34,647 nucleotides of DNA from the NCBI GenBank assembly GCA_013115125.1, contig JABANN010000371.1, forward strand, positions 1 to 34,647, written 5' to 3'. The DNA is from Perkinsus olseni (lineage: Eukaryota; Perkinsozoa; Perkinsida). Of the stretch, positions 1 through 10,858 are shown piece by piece (the stretch's first letter is position 1; each line of letters begins with the position of its first letter). A program made the translations under genes and the position numbers. The notes beneath the pieces are model-generated. The model worked only from the letters and a program-made list of their open reading frames with translations. It did not search any database and was not told the origin of the DNA.

Positions 1-100
1 AACATACAATGGGAAAAGAGCTCAAGTCGCGAATCGATCAGCCGGGGAGGAGACACTCCTACCAGGCGACCCCTCCCCTGAGGGAGGGACGGGTGGGTCA

Positions 101-149
101 ACTGGTTACCATCGACCACCTAAGTCTTAGGTGGTCGATGGTAACCAGT
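101..149. repeat. Perfect palindrome, 24-bp arms, 1-nt centre
   Basis: Bases 101-124 are the exact reverse complement of 126-149, and the single base t125 is the centre. It is the longest of a series of one-base-centred palindromes in this window. It could form a cruciform or, if transcribed, a 24-bp hairpin. It is not placed like a terminator of any gene I can see. Confidence 0.95.
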
Positions 150-200
150 GGTTACTAACTACCAAAGTAATACGTAACGTAATAGAGCTCTTGTATGATG

Positions 201-293
201 ATTAATGATCAAATCCACAGCTAGCGTACTAGCGTCAGGATACTTAGGCCACCAACAGAGTGTCTCAACGACAACAGGAGAACCTGGGGAAAA
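201..293 (+). repeat. 93-bp direct repeat, copy A
   Basis: Starts ATTAATG and ends GGGGAAAA, and is matched by 2043-2135 in the same orientation and of equal length. The shared core includes CCACAGCTAGCG, ACTAGCGT, GGCCACC and GACAACAG. Identity is roughly three quarters by eye, so the duplication is old. The two copies bracket about 1.75 kb containing a decayed secreted-protein gene. They could be the ends of a small element or of a segmental duplication; no coding capacity for mobility is visible between them. Confidence 0.7.
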
Positions 294-875
294 CCTACTG
301 TTACTTGACCATGAACGTCGTACTGCTGTCACAAAGCGGAAGACTTCCACCGGAAGTTGTCGCAATGGTCAGATTGATCAGTTCAACCCACGGCCTAAGT
401 GCGTGGAACTCCTCTCGGACTGAGCTTTCCATACCAGTTCTCAGAACTGGGAAGTCTCCTGCACGTTCAAGTTCCACCGAGTCACTCGGTCCGAGCGGAA
501 CTTTTAGATGTAACGGTGTAGTTCGTGTCCGATTGCATGTGTATTTCCTCTATGTGTTGCTTCTCATCACGTCTCATTTTTCTCGCATTTTTTACCTCTC
601 GTCGCCATTTTCTTCCTGTTTCTATCCACCCTCTGTTTTTCTTATTTTTTCTAGGAAACATAGACGTTCTTTCCCTTCCGGAAAAAAACTTTTCTTTCCG
701 AAGGAGAGAAAGAAAAAAAGGAAGAACGGCCATGAATAACTCGTGATAGCCCAACCAGTTTCAGGAACTCTCCAGCCTGAAACTCACTAAATTCGACCTC
801 AATTCTCCAACCCATCAGCATGAGAGACGGCGGAGGAAAGAAGGCGGTTTTCTCCGTTTCATCAGTAGTCTTCCA

Positions 876-1390
876 ATGTCTATCCGCTCAGTCGTCTTTG
901 CCGTTTTCCTGAGCACGGCAGCCTGTCAGAGAAACATTGTGAGATATTCTGAGAAAGGCTTTCTCAGAGGAGATTTCCTTTCCAGAACGGCACCATTACT
1001 CCATGTGGTCAACATTACTCGTTCGCGTCCCGTTTTCGCCTCAGCTGAACTTCAGGCACACTAAGGCGTAATCAGACACTTCAACTCGATGATGCCGTAT
1101 CGCCCATATCGCAATTTCTTCATCTCTGTTGAACTCGAGCTCAGTTGACTCAACCGAGGTCGATCATTGTAGGTTCTGGCGGCTCCAGAATTCTTGCCAC
1201 GACTGGCGAAGCATGAGTCTTCTGTGGATAGGGCTCTGCATCGATTTGAAGGCCAGAGTCTCATTTCCGTCTAGGCATTCATCACTGTGGAGCTTGAACG
1301 ACCTTCCCGCCGTCAGTTTGATTTGTCGCAAGCTATAGTATAGCGGCTATACCTCATGCGTGATCCTCAAGGGCAGATAGAAATATTATG
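876..1390 (+). pseudogene. Decayed paralogue of the secreted-protein gene at 3846-5608
   Basis: The start at 876 encodes MSIRSVVFAVFLSTAAC, closely matching the signal peptide MSIHSVLFAAVVGAVVG of the intact gene. DNA similarity resumes near 1032-1065 (shared GCACACT..GGC..ATCAGAC). It resumes again at about 1285-1378, where GTCAGTTTGAT.TGTCGCAAGCT and ATGCG.GATC.TCAAGG match exon 3 of the intact gene. Between these blocks the frames do not join and several stops occur, and I found no equivalents of the later exons. I read it as a truncated, non-functional duplicate; a short secreted peptide of 62 residues cannot be excluded. Confidence 0.6.
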
Positions 1391-1705
1391 ACTTTCTAGC
1401 TCAGCAGCACTTGAAGGTGCTGGTATTGAACATTTGCTCCAGCGACAGACCCTCTGCCGAAGACATGGATCCGGAAGGGAGCTCTCTGCTTGGCACTCCA
1501 CAACTTCCAAGGTGACCTCGCCGAGGTCTTTTGGCACTTTTCCCGTCCCGTAGACCGAAAGACTCAACTGCTCCCTGGCAGGGAGGATTATTTTCCCCGG
1601 AATCGTGACATCAGCTTGATGATATAATACCCGCATCACATCCTGTAACATCTTGACCGTTGGCCAAGAAGATCCTCCGAACTGTTGTGGATGGAAGTGA
1701 CTCAA
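1367..1705 (-). CDS. Unrecognised open frame, 112 codons
   Basis: This minus-strand frame lies over the 3' part of the pseudogene. It has a protein-like composition with alternating hydrophobic segments (for example KIILPAREQLSLSVYG). I recognise no family, there is no clear start context, and its only support is its length. It may be a chance frame. Confidence 0.2.
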   Translation of the reverse strand: MSHFHPQQFGGSSWPTVKMLQDVMRVLYHQADVTIPGKIILPAREQLSLSVYGTGKVPKDLGEVTLEVVECQAESSLPDPCLRQRVCRWSKCSIPAPSSAAELESHNISICP

Positions 1706-2042
1706 TATTCACGCGAGCCAGAGTCTAAAGCACTGGAGCTCTTAAACTCGCCCAGTAGGCAGTCCCGGTCATTGAGTCAACACAAGGCAAACTTAGTGTG
1801 GGTAGCGGCTTGGCAAATGTTCGCTCCGACGTTGGGGATCAGCCTTTGGAACGCCGTCCGCTGGGACCTTCACCCCCTTCTGTCTGCGGGGCTCGTTTGC
1901 TTGCGCAGCTTCGCACTGTCTAGGTCGCGAGTTAGCGAGATCATAGTCAAAGTTTTAAGGCTGATCCTAACTTCAAGTTAGTAACTTTTAACTACGGTAG
2001 TTAAACTACCGAGTAAAAGGTGGTGCACACTCTTACTTGATT
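1706..2042. other. No gene seen; 9-bp one-base-centred palindrome
   Basis: 1987-2005 is a perfect palindrome with 9-bp arms around g1996, just ahead of the second 93-bp repeat. Nothing else was recognised. Confidence 0.4.
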
Positions 2043-2135
2043 ATTAATGCCTAGTGGTTGTCCCCACAGCTAGCGCACTAGCGTATGGGTACCTCGGCCA
2101 CCCACAGCGTCTGAAGGACAACAGAATGGGGAAAA
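2043..2135 (+). repeat. 93-bp direct repeat, copy B
   Basis: Partner of 201-293 in the same orientation and of the same length. The flanks also show weak similarity (GTTACTAACT versus GTTAGTAACT upstream), so the original duplicated block was longer than 93 bp. Confidence 0.7.
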
Positions 2136-3180
2136 TCGACAATCAATATAATCGTCGAGACTCCATTATTTGTGTCTCTCTGGGACGCAACACCGTACTA
2201 GGGCGGGAGTGGATATCTTAGCGTTATTAGATTTCTTAAGGACTCGTAGTTCTGTTCTCTTGGATTACCTTTTACTGCCCGCGTCAGAGGGGATCCTGCA
2301 CTTCCATGTTTACGTGTGCGTGCAATTTGCCGAACAGTACAGGCAATGATGGAACGTTGTAACCGAAGGTGCGGGCGTAGAACGTTCGCAGCCCTTAGCA
2401 ATAGACGGTGAATCCTCAAACCAAAGACAAGCTGGCAAGATCGATATGATTCAGGCTGGTGAACAGAATCCCCAATTACTCAACGACTTCCGACTAACGA
2501 ACAGATTCTCGCGTCACCAGCGGGCCGTCCACTCATCATCGACGCCACTTGCTCATTCATTGGTGCACATGACCCTGACATCTTCGAATCACTCATAGGG
2601 TCGTATGAGCCTCGAAGGGGATTCCTTCTCTTGCTCCCATGGGCAGTATATGAGTGTGTATCATTGCTATGATGGCCGATAGTGGGACCGTGCGTTCGGA
2701 GAGAGTGACGCTGTCAGACCAGTCAGTCTCTCAGTTTTTTCATGAGTTCTCACACAACACGTTAAGAATTGGAGAATTTCGCTCTGTCATCACCGCATCT
2801 TTCTCGTGTGGTGCTTGTAGACGTCTCCGTACAGATTCTTCAGCGGGCATTGAGGCTTCTGTAGCCTATGTTAGCGGCGGTCTGACAAAGGCAAGCGTAC
2901 ACTTTTAAGCTGGTTTCGCTATGCACTAGCGTGTCACGATCAGCTGTGGGAAGACTAGTGAATTCAATTCAATTTCGGTTCGCCCGGCGAACTTCGCCGC
3001 GTATTGGCCATCAGCTATTAGTCTTATTCATGACCCTTTGACGTCACTAGCAACAGTGGGAATGAGCCGGTGTTGCCCACCGGCGACGAAGCGACTCACT
3101 TCAAGCGCGCATTTCGCCTGGCACTTGATCACACTTTCCGGAGAGTCCAGTGGGGGATGTGGTCCCAGGACTCGCCGGTT
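2136..3180. other. No recognisable gene
   Basis: Short open frames exist on both strands but none reads as a known protein. Small inverted repeats are present: 2978-2992 (7-bp arms, one central base) and about 3065-3083 (GCCGGTG/CACCGGC). Confidence 0.4.
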
Positions 3181-3182
3181 TT

Positions 3183-3512
3183 ATACTGTTATCACCGCAT
3201 CTCCCTAATGGTATACTATTGTTATGCTGCCCAGCACCTCCCTAATGGCATACTATCGTTATGCTGCCCAGCACCTCCCTAATGGCATACTATCGTTATG
3301 CTGCCCAGCGCCTCCCTAATGGCATACTATTGTTATGCCGCCCAGCACCTCCCTAATGGTATACTATTGTTATGCTGCCCAGCAGCACCTCCCTAATGGT
3401 ATACTATTGTTATGCTGCCCAGCAGCACCTCCCTAATGGTATACTATTGTTATGCTGCCCAGCACCTCCCTAAGCATTGGGGCCTAATGGCATACTATTG
3501 TTGTACTCAATC
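3183..3512 (+). repeat. 37-bp minisatellite, about 8-9 units
   Basis: The block CTCCCTAATGG begins at 3201, 3238, 3275, 3312, 3349, 3389, 3429 and 3466. The spacing is 37 bp, except for two 40-bp units that carry an extra AGC. Each unit continues with ATACTAT(T/C)GTTATGC and TGCCCAGC. The last unit is interrupted by a short insertion before a final partial copy. Because 37 is not a multiple of three, the array does not encode a constant peptide repeat. It lies about 330 bp upstream of the secreted-protein gene. Confidence 0.95.
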
Positions 3513-3845
3513 CCTTCGAGATCTGGTCGACCGTGATTGCCGATGACATAAACGTGGAGTATATCTTTCATCCTCCAACTACCATGCCTGCCTGATAGCA
3601 GAGCTATAGGACAGGCCGTCTTCTGACACTCCCTTTGTGCCGGGTATATCTTTGACGATGCCGTGCTCCTACCGCCATGAACTCATTCACTCGATCAGGG
3701 CTGGTCATGAAACTGTAATTTTAGCTCCCATCACATATTTTGACATCACTTGAGTCCAATTCTGCCACTCCATGATGAGCCCCATTGGCTTTGGAGGATG
3801 TAAAGGAAGATGCCCACTTCAGTTATTGCCGGCGCTATTATTATT

Positions 3846-5608
3846 ATGTCTATCCACTCAGTTCTCTTCGCGGCTGTTGTCGGAGCAGTAGTCGGCCAGG
3901 AAAATACCGTCAGTGTCCTCCAGAAGAGGGTCCCTTTTCAAAGCGCAAGCACTCGCGATATATTCACTTCCCCGTCAGGTGAGTTGGACAGTAGGTCCCA
4001 GTGGTACCCCAGACCTTTCGCCAATTCTCCCTCGGCATCAGGCACACTGAGGCTCATTCAGACGCTCGAACTCCAAGACGAAGTCCCACTAACTGCAAGT
4101 CTACGAAGTCCCAGTTCGAAGAACTAAGTTCGATGATCGTGACATCGAAGGGTGAAGAAATGCTCGCTACCAACGATGATGGGTGAGTCGCGTCTAATGA
4201 CCACGCCCTAGCTTTCAGTATGCACCTATCTGTTTTTTGCCAGGTTATTTATCCGCATGAAGCTCGAGGAGACCTTCGATGATCAGTTTGATGTCTCGCA
4301 AGCTTTTGTATCCCCGATGCGCGATCCCCAAGGAGACCGTCTCACTAACGAGGATGACCTGGGTGAGCACTACTAGCCTTCGGAACTGCTGAATCCGTTC
4401 CCAGTCATCGCCGGGAATGGGAACCTCTGCTGTCAAAATTGTCAATGTTCGACATTTCATGTACTTTTTTACTATCCGCCACTCGTGCATTCTTCAGACA
4501 CTGCCCGTGGTTTGGCCATCGATGGTGCTTATGGTGGCGGAGGTAGGGGTGAGCTATTCGTTAGTTACACGGAGGGCAAGAGGATGTTGAAGTAGGTGGA
4601 AACGATTCAACTTGAGCACGAATTAATCACAACCCTGCCGTGTGTTAGATTCCCCATCGGAGTTGATTCGCGGACGAGTACTGAAGTGGACATCTCTCTC
4701 GTCTTAGATGAGTGTGAATACGCTCCGCAAGCAATTGACATTATGCGTAGCCTCGGAAGTGAACTTGTCCTAGTTTGTATCTTCGCTTACTGCCAGGTCC
4801 GGATCCACTCCTCCCTGCGTACCTCAGCATGATCTGCGATAAGCGTACTAGGAGACGTGGAAGTATCTATCCCGCTTTTGCATATGCCGGAGACGTGCCC
4901 ATTCGGTTTGAGGTCGAGGTAAGTCGATCGCTAGCTATGAGCACTTAGTTCATAGGTGGTAGGAGGTAGGTTCAGAGCCAGAGAGAGGTTCGAGTTTAGG
5001 TTAGGAGTTAGTTCAGAACCATGAGTCATAGTCTATGACGGATCCCTATGATCCTTATGTGAATCACGTGACGTGATGGTCTGCCGCTATCGCCGGAACT
5101 TGTTAGCCTGACCCTCAGGCACTGTGCATTGTCTATCCCATCTTCGCTCCTCTTGCCTCAGTCGGACGACGGTTTCTTCCCCGTCGATATGGCAGGGCTC
5201 AGTGACGGCAGCCTCATGATACTTTTCAGAGGGTGAGTTTGCCATTGGCCATATTACAGGTTGCTCGAGTGCCTTCTTCCTGATAAGGCCCAACAGAAGA
5301 TCTGGCAGACGTACGATGAGGATCGGTTTGGCCTCGTCGAGAGATCTGTCTTTGGCTATGCGTCGTCGTGGAGGAACAGTGGCACCTCAGATCATCCTTG
5401 AAGTCGCGGAGAGTGATGGGTAAGTAACGCGTTATGTATCATACTCTTGACAGATGACTTTGTTCTAACCGCTAAGCACAATAGTAGGTTCAACATCGGT
5501 CTCACCTCTGGGTTGGCTACCCGAGAGCATGATGACAGAATCTTCGTTTACATCGTCAACGATGGAACCCCCATCACTTATCTCACGACTTTCGAGTGGG
5601 TACCGTGA
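3846..5608 (+). CDS. Secreted protein of unknown function, ten exons, about 335 aa
   Basis: Exons that join in phase with GT-AG introns are 3846-3978, 4062-4182, 4244-4362, 4498-4591, 4649-4758, 4797-4918, 5162-5232, 5260-5347, 5391-5419 and 5488-5608 (TGA). Together they give 1008 nt. Introns are 27-243 nt; the 27-nt one (5233-5259) is unusually short. I chose the start at 3846 because the paralogue at 876 begins at the same residue; an in-frame ATG lies at 3810. Residues 1-18 form a hydrophobic signal peptide ending near VVGQENT. The mature part is acidic, with no transmembrane segment and no motif I recognise; its last residues are TTFEWVP. The unbroken phase through nine introns is strong evidence for a real gene. 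The choice of the first acceptor (4061) is the least certain. Function unknown; presumably exported. Confidence 0.8.
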
Positions 5609-6048
5609 AGCCATCACTCACTTGAAGTCTCGCTCAAGCGAAGCCTCAACAGCTCGACATTTTCTCACCTACAAGCTGGAACTGGTGTATCATACTCAAG
5701 AGGCTAACATGAACCTTCAAGCCTTCATCGTGAAATACCATGTCGAGCGAATAGTCTCAAGCTGACTTCGCCTTATACAGCCTTCGCAGCTCCCTCAACA
5801 CTTGAGACAGTTGAGACTCAACTGCGCGAAAGCTGAGTTTCACCATCTCTTCTTATTTCATTGTCATTGACCTTTCACACGGTTCTCGTGTTGCCGCACT
5901 GGATAAGCCATTGCGAAAGCTTTTGCAGCTTTGATGATCTGTTGTGTTCAGTCTAGTTAGGGAGAATTGACACCTATCATAACTCCTACATTCTACGGCC
6001 TTTCATGTGTAGGGCAACATGTTGCGCGTAGCGTAAAATAGCGGTGCG
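5609..6048. other. 3' flank, no gene seen
   Basis: Contains a one-base-centred palindrome at 5808-5824 (8-bp arms, CAGTTGAG/CTCAACTG). The open frames here are short and unconvincing. Confidence 0.4.
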
Positions 6049-6483
6049 CCCGGGAGTTGATCCTTGTGCGTGCAATTGTGTACACAACCGTTTCGTCGAC
6101 CGCCTCGGGTGTCGCGTTCACATGGCCGACGAACTCGGTGAGTACTCGTGTCTCGCGTAGTTGTGTGTCGCTCTGACACGTTTCTTTTTTTCGACTGTAC
6201 GATCGGTACGGCGTGGACGGCATGTTTTATGAAGTATGCGTTGCATACTATGCGACGGCTCTCTTACTGGCTGATCAAGACTCCAAATCCCCTAACATCG
6301 AGATGTTCACGTTATGGTCGTACCAGATGACTATCAGCATGACGGCGGCTAGGAAGCACGTTGAGGCCAGATGTGTGGAAGGCACTATCTCACTGCTTTG
6401 GTAGACTATACTAGGCTGGCGGAGATCACCGTCGACAAATCCCCATCGAGTCACCAAGCTCCGTCGTCTCCATCCACGGCAAG

Positions 6484-6801
6484 TTGCCGTCGGCAACGAG
6501 TATTGGTATGACCGGCAACAACAACGGTCCGCCCGGTGGGAAGGGGAAAAGAGGCACCAAGCGGTCTAATAATGCTCAGGGTCTATGCTACGAGTTCCTG
6601 GAGAACGGTGTGTGTTCGAGGCCCTCTTGCCGGTTCCGCCACGAGAGTCCGAGCGACGACGGTAAGCAGAAGAAACAGAAGACGGATGCGAAGAAGTGTG
6701 TGCGTGCAGCTCTCTACGGGCACTCCGAGGCAGGCGCGATGATCGCTTGCCTCGCTTCGTTTCTTACTTCTGAACTTTATCGATATACTGCCCTTTTGTG
6801 A
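6484..6801 (+). other. Gag-like CCCH zinc-finger part of the DIRS-like element
   Basis: A glycine/lysine-rich stretch leads into a CCCH finger of the form C-x5-C-x4-C-x3-H (GVCSRPSCRFRH), followed by a basic tail rich in KK and KQ. Such a finger ahead of the polymerase is common in retroelement first frames. A host CCCH protein is the alternative, but the position directly upstream of the polymerase remnants favours the element. Confidence 0.55.
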
Positions 6802-7689
6802 TTGACGAGTTCTGGTATTGCATTACGTGTCTTGCGTTAAAGTCCGGCGTAGCGGGTCGATATGCCCCTATGTGGCCGGGCGGCCCCTCGCGTAGAAAGG
6901 TTTTTGGCCTTACGACGCCTCAGGAGGGGTAATGTGCATCGAGGAGTAACACGCCTGATTCGAAATGTCAGGGGGGGTTTTCCTGATGCGGCGGGCGTAC
7001 TAGGCGTCCGATGGCGACTCTTGGACCGTGGAAACGGGGCTATGAGTGCCTTCGCGGAGGATCAAAGTACAGCGCAGAACACGCTGTGTGCCAGACTTGC
7101 CATTTTTTCCGCATGTTGGAAAGCGTGGCGTTTCTGAGGCGTGAAATTCGACGCATGTCGTCGCAGTTTCATTTCCCGCTCTCTCAAACGTGATAGTCGT
7201 CCATCTCAGCGCATGTATTTGCCTGGTGGAGCGGATCTGTCTATTGGGATGTGCGGTCTCGAGGAACGCAATAGGGCGAGAAGCGGTCACGTGCCCCGAC
7301 ACAAACGTGTGCCAGGAGTAATCGGTGGCCGAGGCTGCTCAGGAATCCTCGCGCATGGTGTCGTCTTCGTCATATTTATCGTCTCTCTCTCTTTCGTTCT
7401 TTCTTGGGCTCTGCCTCGGTAGAGGGGTACGCCGGTGCTATTACGCACTGATGAGGCGTGAAAGCACGCGAGCGTCGCTCGCCGAGCGAGTTGGCCGAAA
7501 AAGCCCTCTCGCATGCGAAGGAAGATCTGCGTCAGGGTCGCGCCGACCTTACCGACGGTACAGGTCTCTTTGGCTCCCTCGAGCAACTCCCCTCGGCGGC
7601 CTCGTTGTTTTTGCTGTAACCGCGTCAATGGAAGGATGGTATGTCGCACCGCCTTGCCCTTCGGGGCGGCATCGAGTCCTCTCCATTTC

Positions 7690-8420
7690 TGTCGGTTATC
7701 CGGGTCAGAGTCGGTGATATGCATGGTAATGCTTCAGCTATACCTTCAGTCGGTTGATGACCGTGCCATACCTACGAAATTGCGGGATGCCCCAACGATC
7801 GTCCTCGTATCGGTTCTGGTGGACCTAATATGCGACTTCGAACCGGCCTTCGATAAGCTGTTCGTCTTGCCCCCACCACATTGCTTGGGGTTCATCCTAA
7901 ACCCGGCGAACATGATAATCACCCTCTCCGACGATAAGATCTCTACTTTCCGGTCGGACCTGGCAAGTGTATTCGTCCAGGGTCGGACGGTGAAGACGAA
8001 GGCCCGCGAACGATTGCTCGGTCGAGTGTCGTGGGTAGCGATGCCTTTCATAAGGCTTCGCCCTTTCTTGAAGCCGTTCCATTTTTCTCTTGCCGTAGGC
8101 AAGTCACGGAATCTCCCTTCCGTGAGGGTCGGGAAGGAGTGGGCGGATGCGGCTCGGTTCCTGTACCGGTTCTTTGGGTCGGGAGCATCGGTTCCTATGC
8201 ACAGTCTCCTACCGGATATGGGAGGGATGAACCGGACTGTGGTGATAACCGATGCATCTGTCGGGTCTATCGGCGGTGCTATTCAACCGACGATTCAACC
8301 CACACGGCACGGAGCAGAGAATGTTTCGGCGCAAGGTAGAGACGACCGATACCGTTCTATTAGAGTTCCTGGGTGACTGTCTCGGGGGGCGATACGGGCC
8401 GACGATATTGGTAGCCCAGA
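7690..8420 (+). other. Reverse transcriptase / RNase H remnant
   Basis: The segment around 7880 reads CLGFILNPA, the characteristic post-catalytic 'LGF..N..K' box of DIRS/Gypsy-type reverse transcriptases. Further on, near 8245, VITDASVGSIGGAI resembles the RNase H 'TDAS..G.G' start. Treated here as a fossil. Confidence 0.6.
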
Positions 8421-8829
8421 GGTGTGCCTACTTGAACTCACGGCGCTGTTGGTGGGGGCGCTTCAGTCGCCCACGACAACCACGAAGCTTCGTGGTGGCG
8501 GTTACTGACAATAAGGCATGCTCGTGTGTCATCAAGTCTTTGCGAAGCAAGTCGGCACATTTGGCCCGTCTGAGCTCATCGTCGTCAGGCCTGGGTTAGG
8601 CGGACGTAATTTCACGTCAGTTCATGTTCGAAGGGAAACGGAACCCCCTAGCCGACTGGCCGTCGCGGTCTACCATCACAGAGATAAGGGGTCACATCAT
8701 GGGCCATGTGACTCATATGGCCCAGATCCCCCACTGCCAAGAGCTTGATGCGCGACCTCTTTGAGGATGCTGAAGGATGCGCAAGTGCGCTGAGTTACAG
8801 GATGGCATCACGAATTATTTTATGCTTCC

Positions 8830-9757
8830 GTTTTGGACTGTGATTCGAGTTTGACATCACCACGTATGTTTTGGGTGCCAGAAGGGTTCGTTGTACGTTG
8901 TCAACAATGTTCATACCATCGTGCCAGCAGGAGCTGCGCGGCCGTAAGCGGCCCGTGGCCCAGATGGTCCCCGAGAAGGAGCGTTCTCCGTCGGCAGTCA
9001 GGGCGGGAACGAGCAAGTGCTTACGCTCGCAGAAATACGGGAGGGGAAGTGTGGGCTGTACGTTGCGGCTTCCTCTTGGGCTTGAGCTGTGTGCTACGAC
9101 TCGGTGAATTGCTAGCGTTATCATGGGAGGATCTGACTATCGACACTGAGGCGAAGTCTGGGTTGTGTTTGTATACGCGGAGGCAAGACCGATCAACAGG
9201 GAAGAGGGTCACTCGTATACTTTGGATGCGTCTGCGATGATCTGAGCCCTCGTCTGGCATGTCCCTTCCACCACCTGCTGGGATGGAGGGAAAGTCACAC
9301 AGCGATCGCTAACAATACGAAGATGTTTGACGTTACAAGAAGCGAATTCACCAGCGGGATTGGGCGTGTGGTTAGCACGGCTCTCGGCAACACCGGGCTA
9401 TCGGAGGATTACTCTGGCCACTGTATGAGAAGATCGGCAGCACAGATCTTATTTCATAGCGGAGTGAGTATCGAGCACATCGTCGAGCTAGGTAGGTGGC
9501 GGTCATCGAGTTCCTTGAGCTTGGCTTATCCGAGAGGTGGGGTTTATCAGAAGATCCGCCAAACGGCCTTGACGAACGTGCTGCTACAGGATGTCGGCGT
9601 TCCGACGTTCGCACCGAGTAAGGGAGAGAGTGGGAGGAGACCGGATACCGGCACTTCATGGCGCGTCGAGCGTCACTCGGACAGGCGTGAAATAGCTACC
9701 ATCGTGAGCGATTCGGTGGAAATGCTCTACGAGTCGTTTCACGCTGCTCTAGGATGA
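8830..9757 (+). other. Tyrosine recombinase remnant
   Basis: LRLGELLALSWEDL (about 9098-9140) matches the first catalytic-Arg box. HCMRRSAAQILFHSGVS (about 9419-9470) and ELGRWRSSSS (about 9484-9513) match the H-x-x-R and H/W boxes of the phage-integrase fold, as used by DIRS and Crypton elements. The C-terminal part is the best preserved stretch of the element. Confidence 0.75.
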
Positions 9758-9848
9758 GTGCACGGTCCCCGGCCTCGTGTTACGCAGTTATGACGGTTCA
9801 GGTATTCCCACCGTCACTCCTGCGTTCCACCTCTCCCAAACTCCCGGG

Positions 9849-10858
9849 AAGTAAAGCGGCTTTTATAGGAAGATCGGAAGCTCTCTAAAGTAAATTTAAG
9901 TTTCGAAGTAACAGCAAGATGAAGATACAAACGACGGATCGCGACCTGCACCGTGCTAGCCTTTGCCAATACGTTTAAGACGGAGCTTCTACATTCACGA
10001 CGTAGCGGAGTTGTGGAATTTCTCTGTATCACGAGATATTGCAATATCAGTGAAGGTACAGCCATGTAGAATAGGACGAACTCGAGTGAACCCGCCACGC
10101 GCGGGAATGGGAAACTGTCGGGCGAGCGAGCGAACACGGGGTCGTGGAGTTAGTAATGTATTTCTGGGGCTGTGATAACAATGCTGATAACACAGCCCGG
10201 GATGCGTACGGGACTACGATCTGAATCGGTGATGAATACGTTAAGATTCTGTACACTGTACAGGCTTCTTGTCTAACTTTTGATGATGTCCGCTGGCGCC
10301 AAAAATGAGCGTAAATGATACGTGCCCTCGCCCAACTGTCACACGGAACCAGAATCGATTCTGGATTTCAGAATTGGTTTGCTGAGCACCCCCATTAGTA
10401 GTGGGCCATTACTCCATTGTTGCGATTTAAGGAGGTCGGACAGGAAAGGTGACATCCGCTGTTGGGCGTTTACACGCAAGTGTTGAAAGCACTCTTCTAG
10501 ACATAGCGGATGGGAAAATATATATAACTTCTCAACCCAAGGTGAACGGTCATACTTAGAAACACACTCGATCCAGCAGAGTAAAAGGATGAGCTTATTC
10601 TACAATACAAAACAGCATCAACGAAGCACAGAATTGGGAGACAGCGAGGCGAGTCAGTCAGCATGGTGTTTCCCACCCGAAGTAGCTGACGTCGTTCTCT
10701 GAATTCGAGACGCTCTTCCATCATCTCAGTCGGACAGCCTCCTCTTCAGGCATTGATCTTTAGAAGATCGTGAGTACTTCTACTCTCCGCGCTCGAGCAG
10801 AGTTCATAATTTCCTGGCGGTGCCGCTGCTACCGACAAGCAAGCGAAACTAGTACAGT
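9849..10858. other. No recognisable gene
   Basis: No frame here resembles a known protein. It separates the retroelement from the convergent end of the transporter gene and presumably includes that gene's 3' flank. Confidence 0.4.

Larger units (their letters stand above)
1..875. other. No recognisable gene; repeat-bearing flank
   Basis: No frame here reads as a known protein. The stretch contains the long palindrome at 101-149 and the first 93-bp direct repeat at 201-293. From about 540 to 730 it is pyrimidine-rich and then purine-rich, which gives long but low-complexity open frames on both strands that I do not believe. Confidence 0.5.
6049..9848 (+). mobile_element. DIRS-like tyrosine-recombinase retroelement, decayed
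   Basis: Three parts lie in the order expected for DIRS-type elements, all on the plus strand: a small CCCH zinc-finger (gag-like) segment, a reverse transcriptase/RNase H region, and a tyrosine recombinase. The element is broken, with several interruptions (at least four by my reading), and so looks like an old copy. The outer limits are uncertain: I placed them at a 10-bp inverted match, CCCGGGAGTT at 6049-6058 and its complement at 9839-9848, which may be chance because CCCGGG is self-complementary. No long terminal direct repeats were seen, consistent with DIRS rather than Gypsy/Copia. Confidence 0.7.

Noticed and set aside
3183-3512. CRISPR-like regular repeat
   Set aside because: Units are contiguous with no unique spacers; it is a minisatellite in a eukaryotic sequence.
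7897-8102. Minus-strand frames across the polymerase region
   Set aside because: Antisense shadows of the retroelement.
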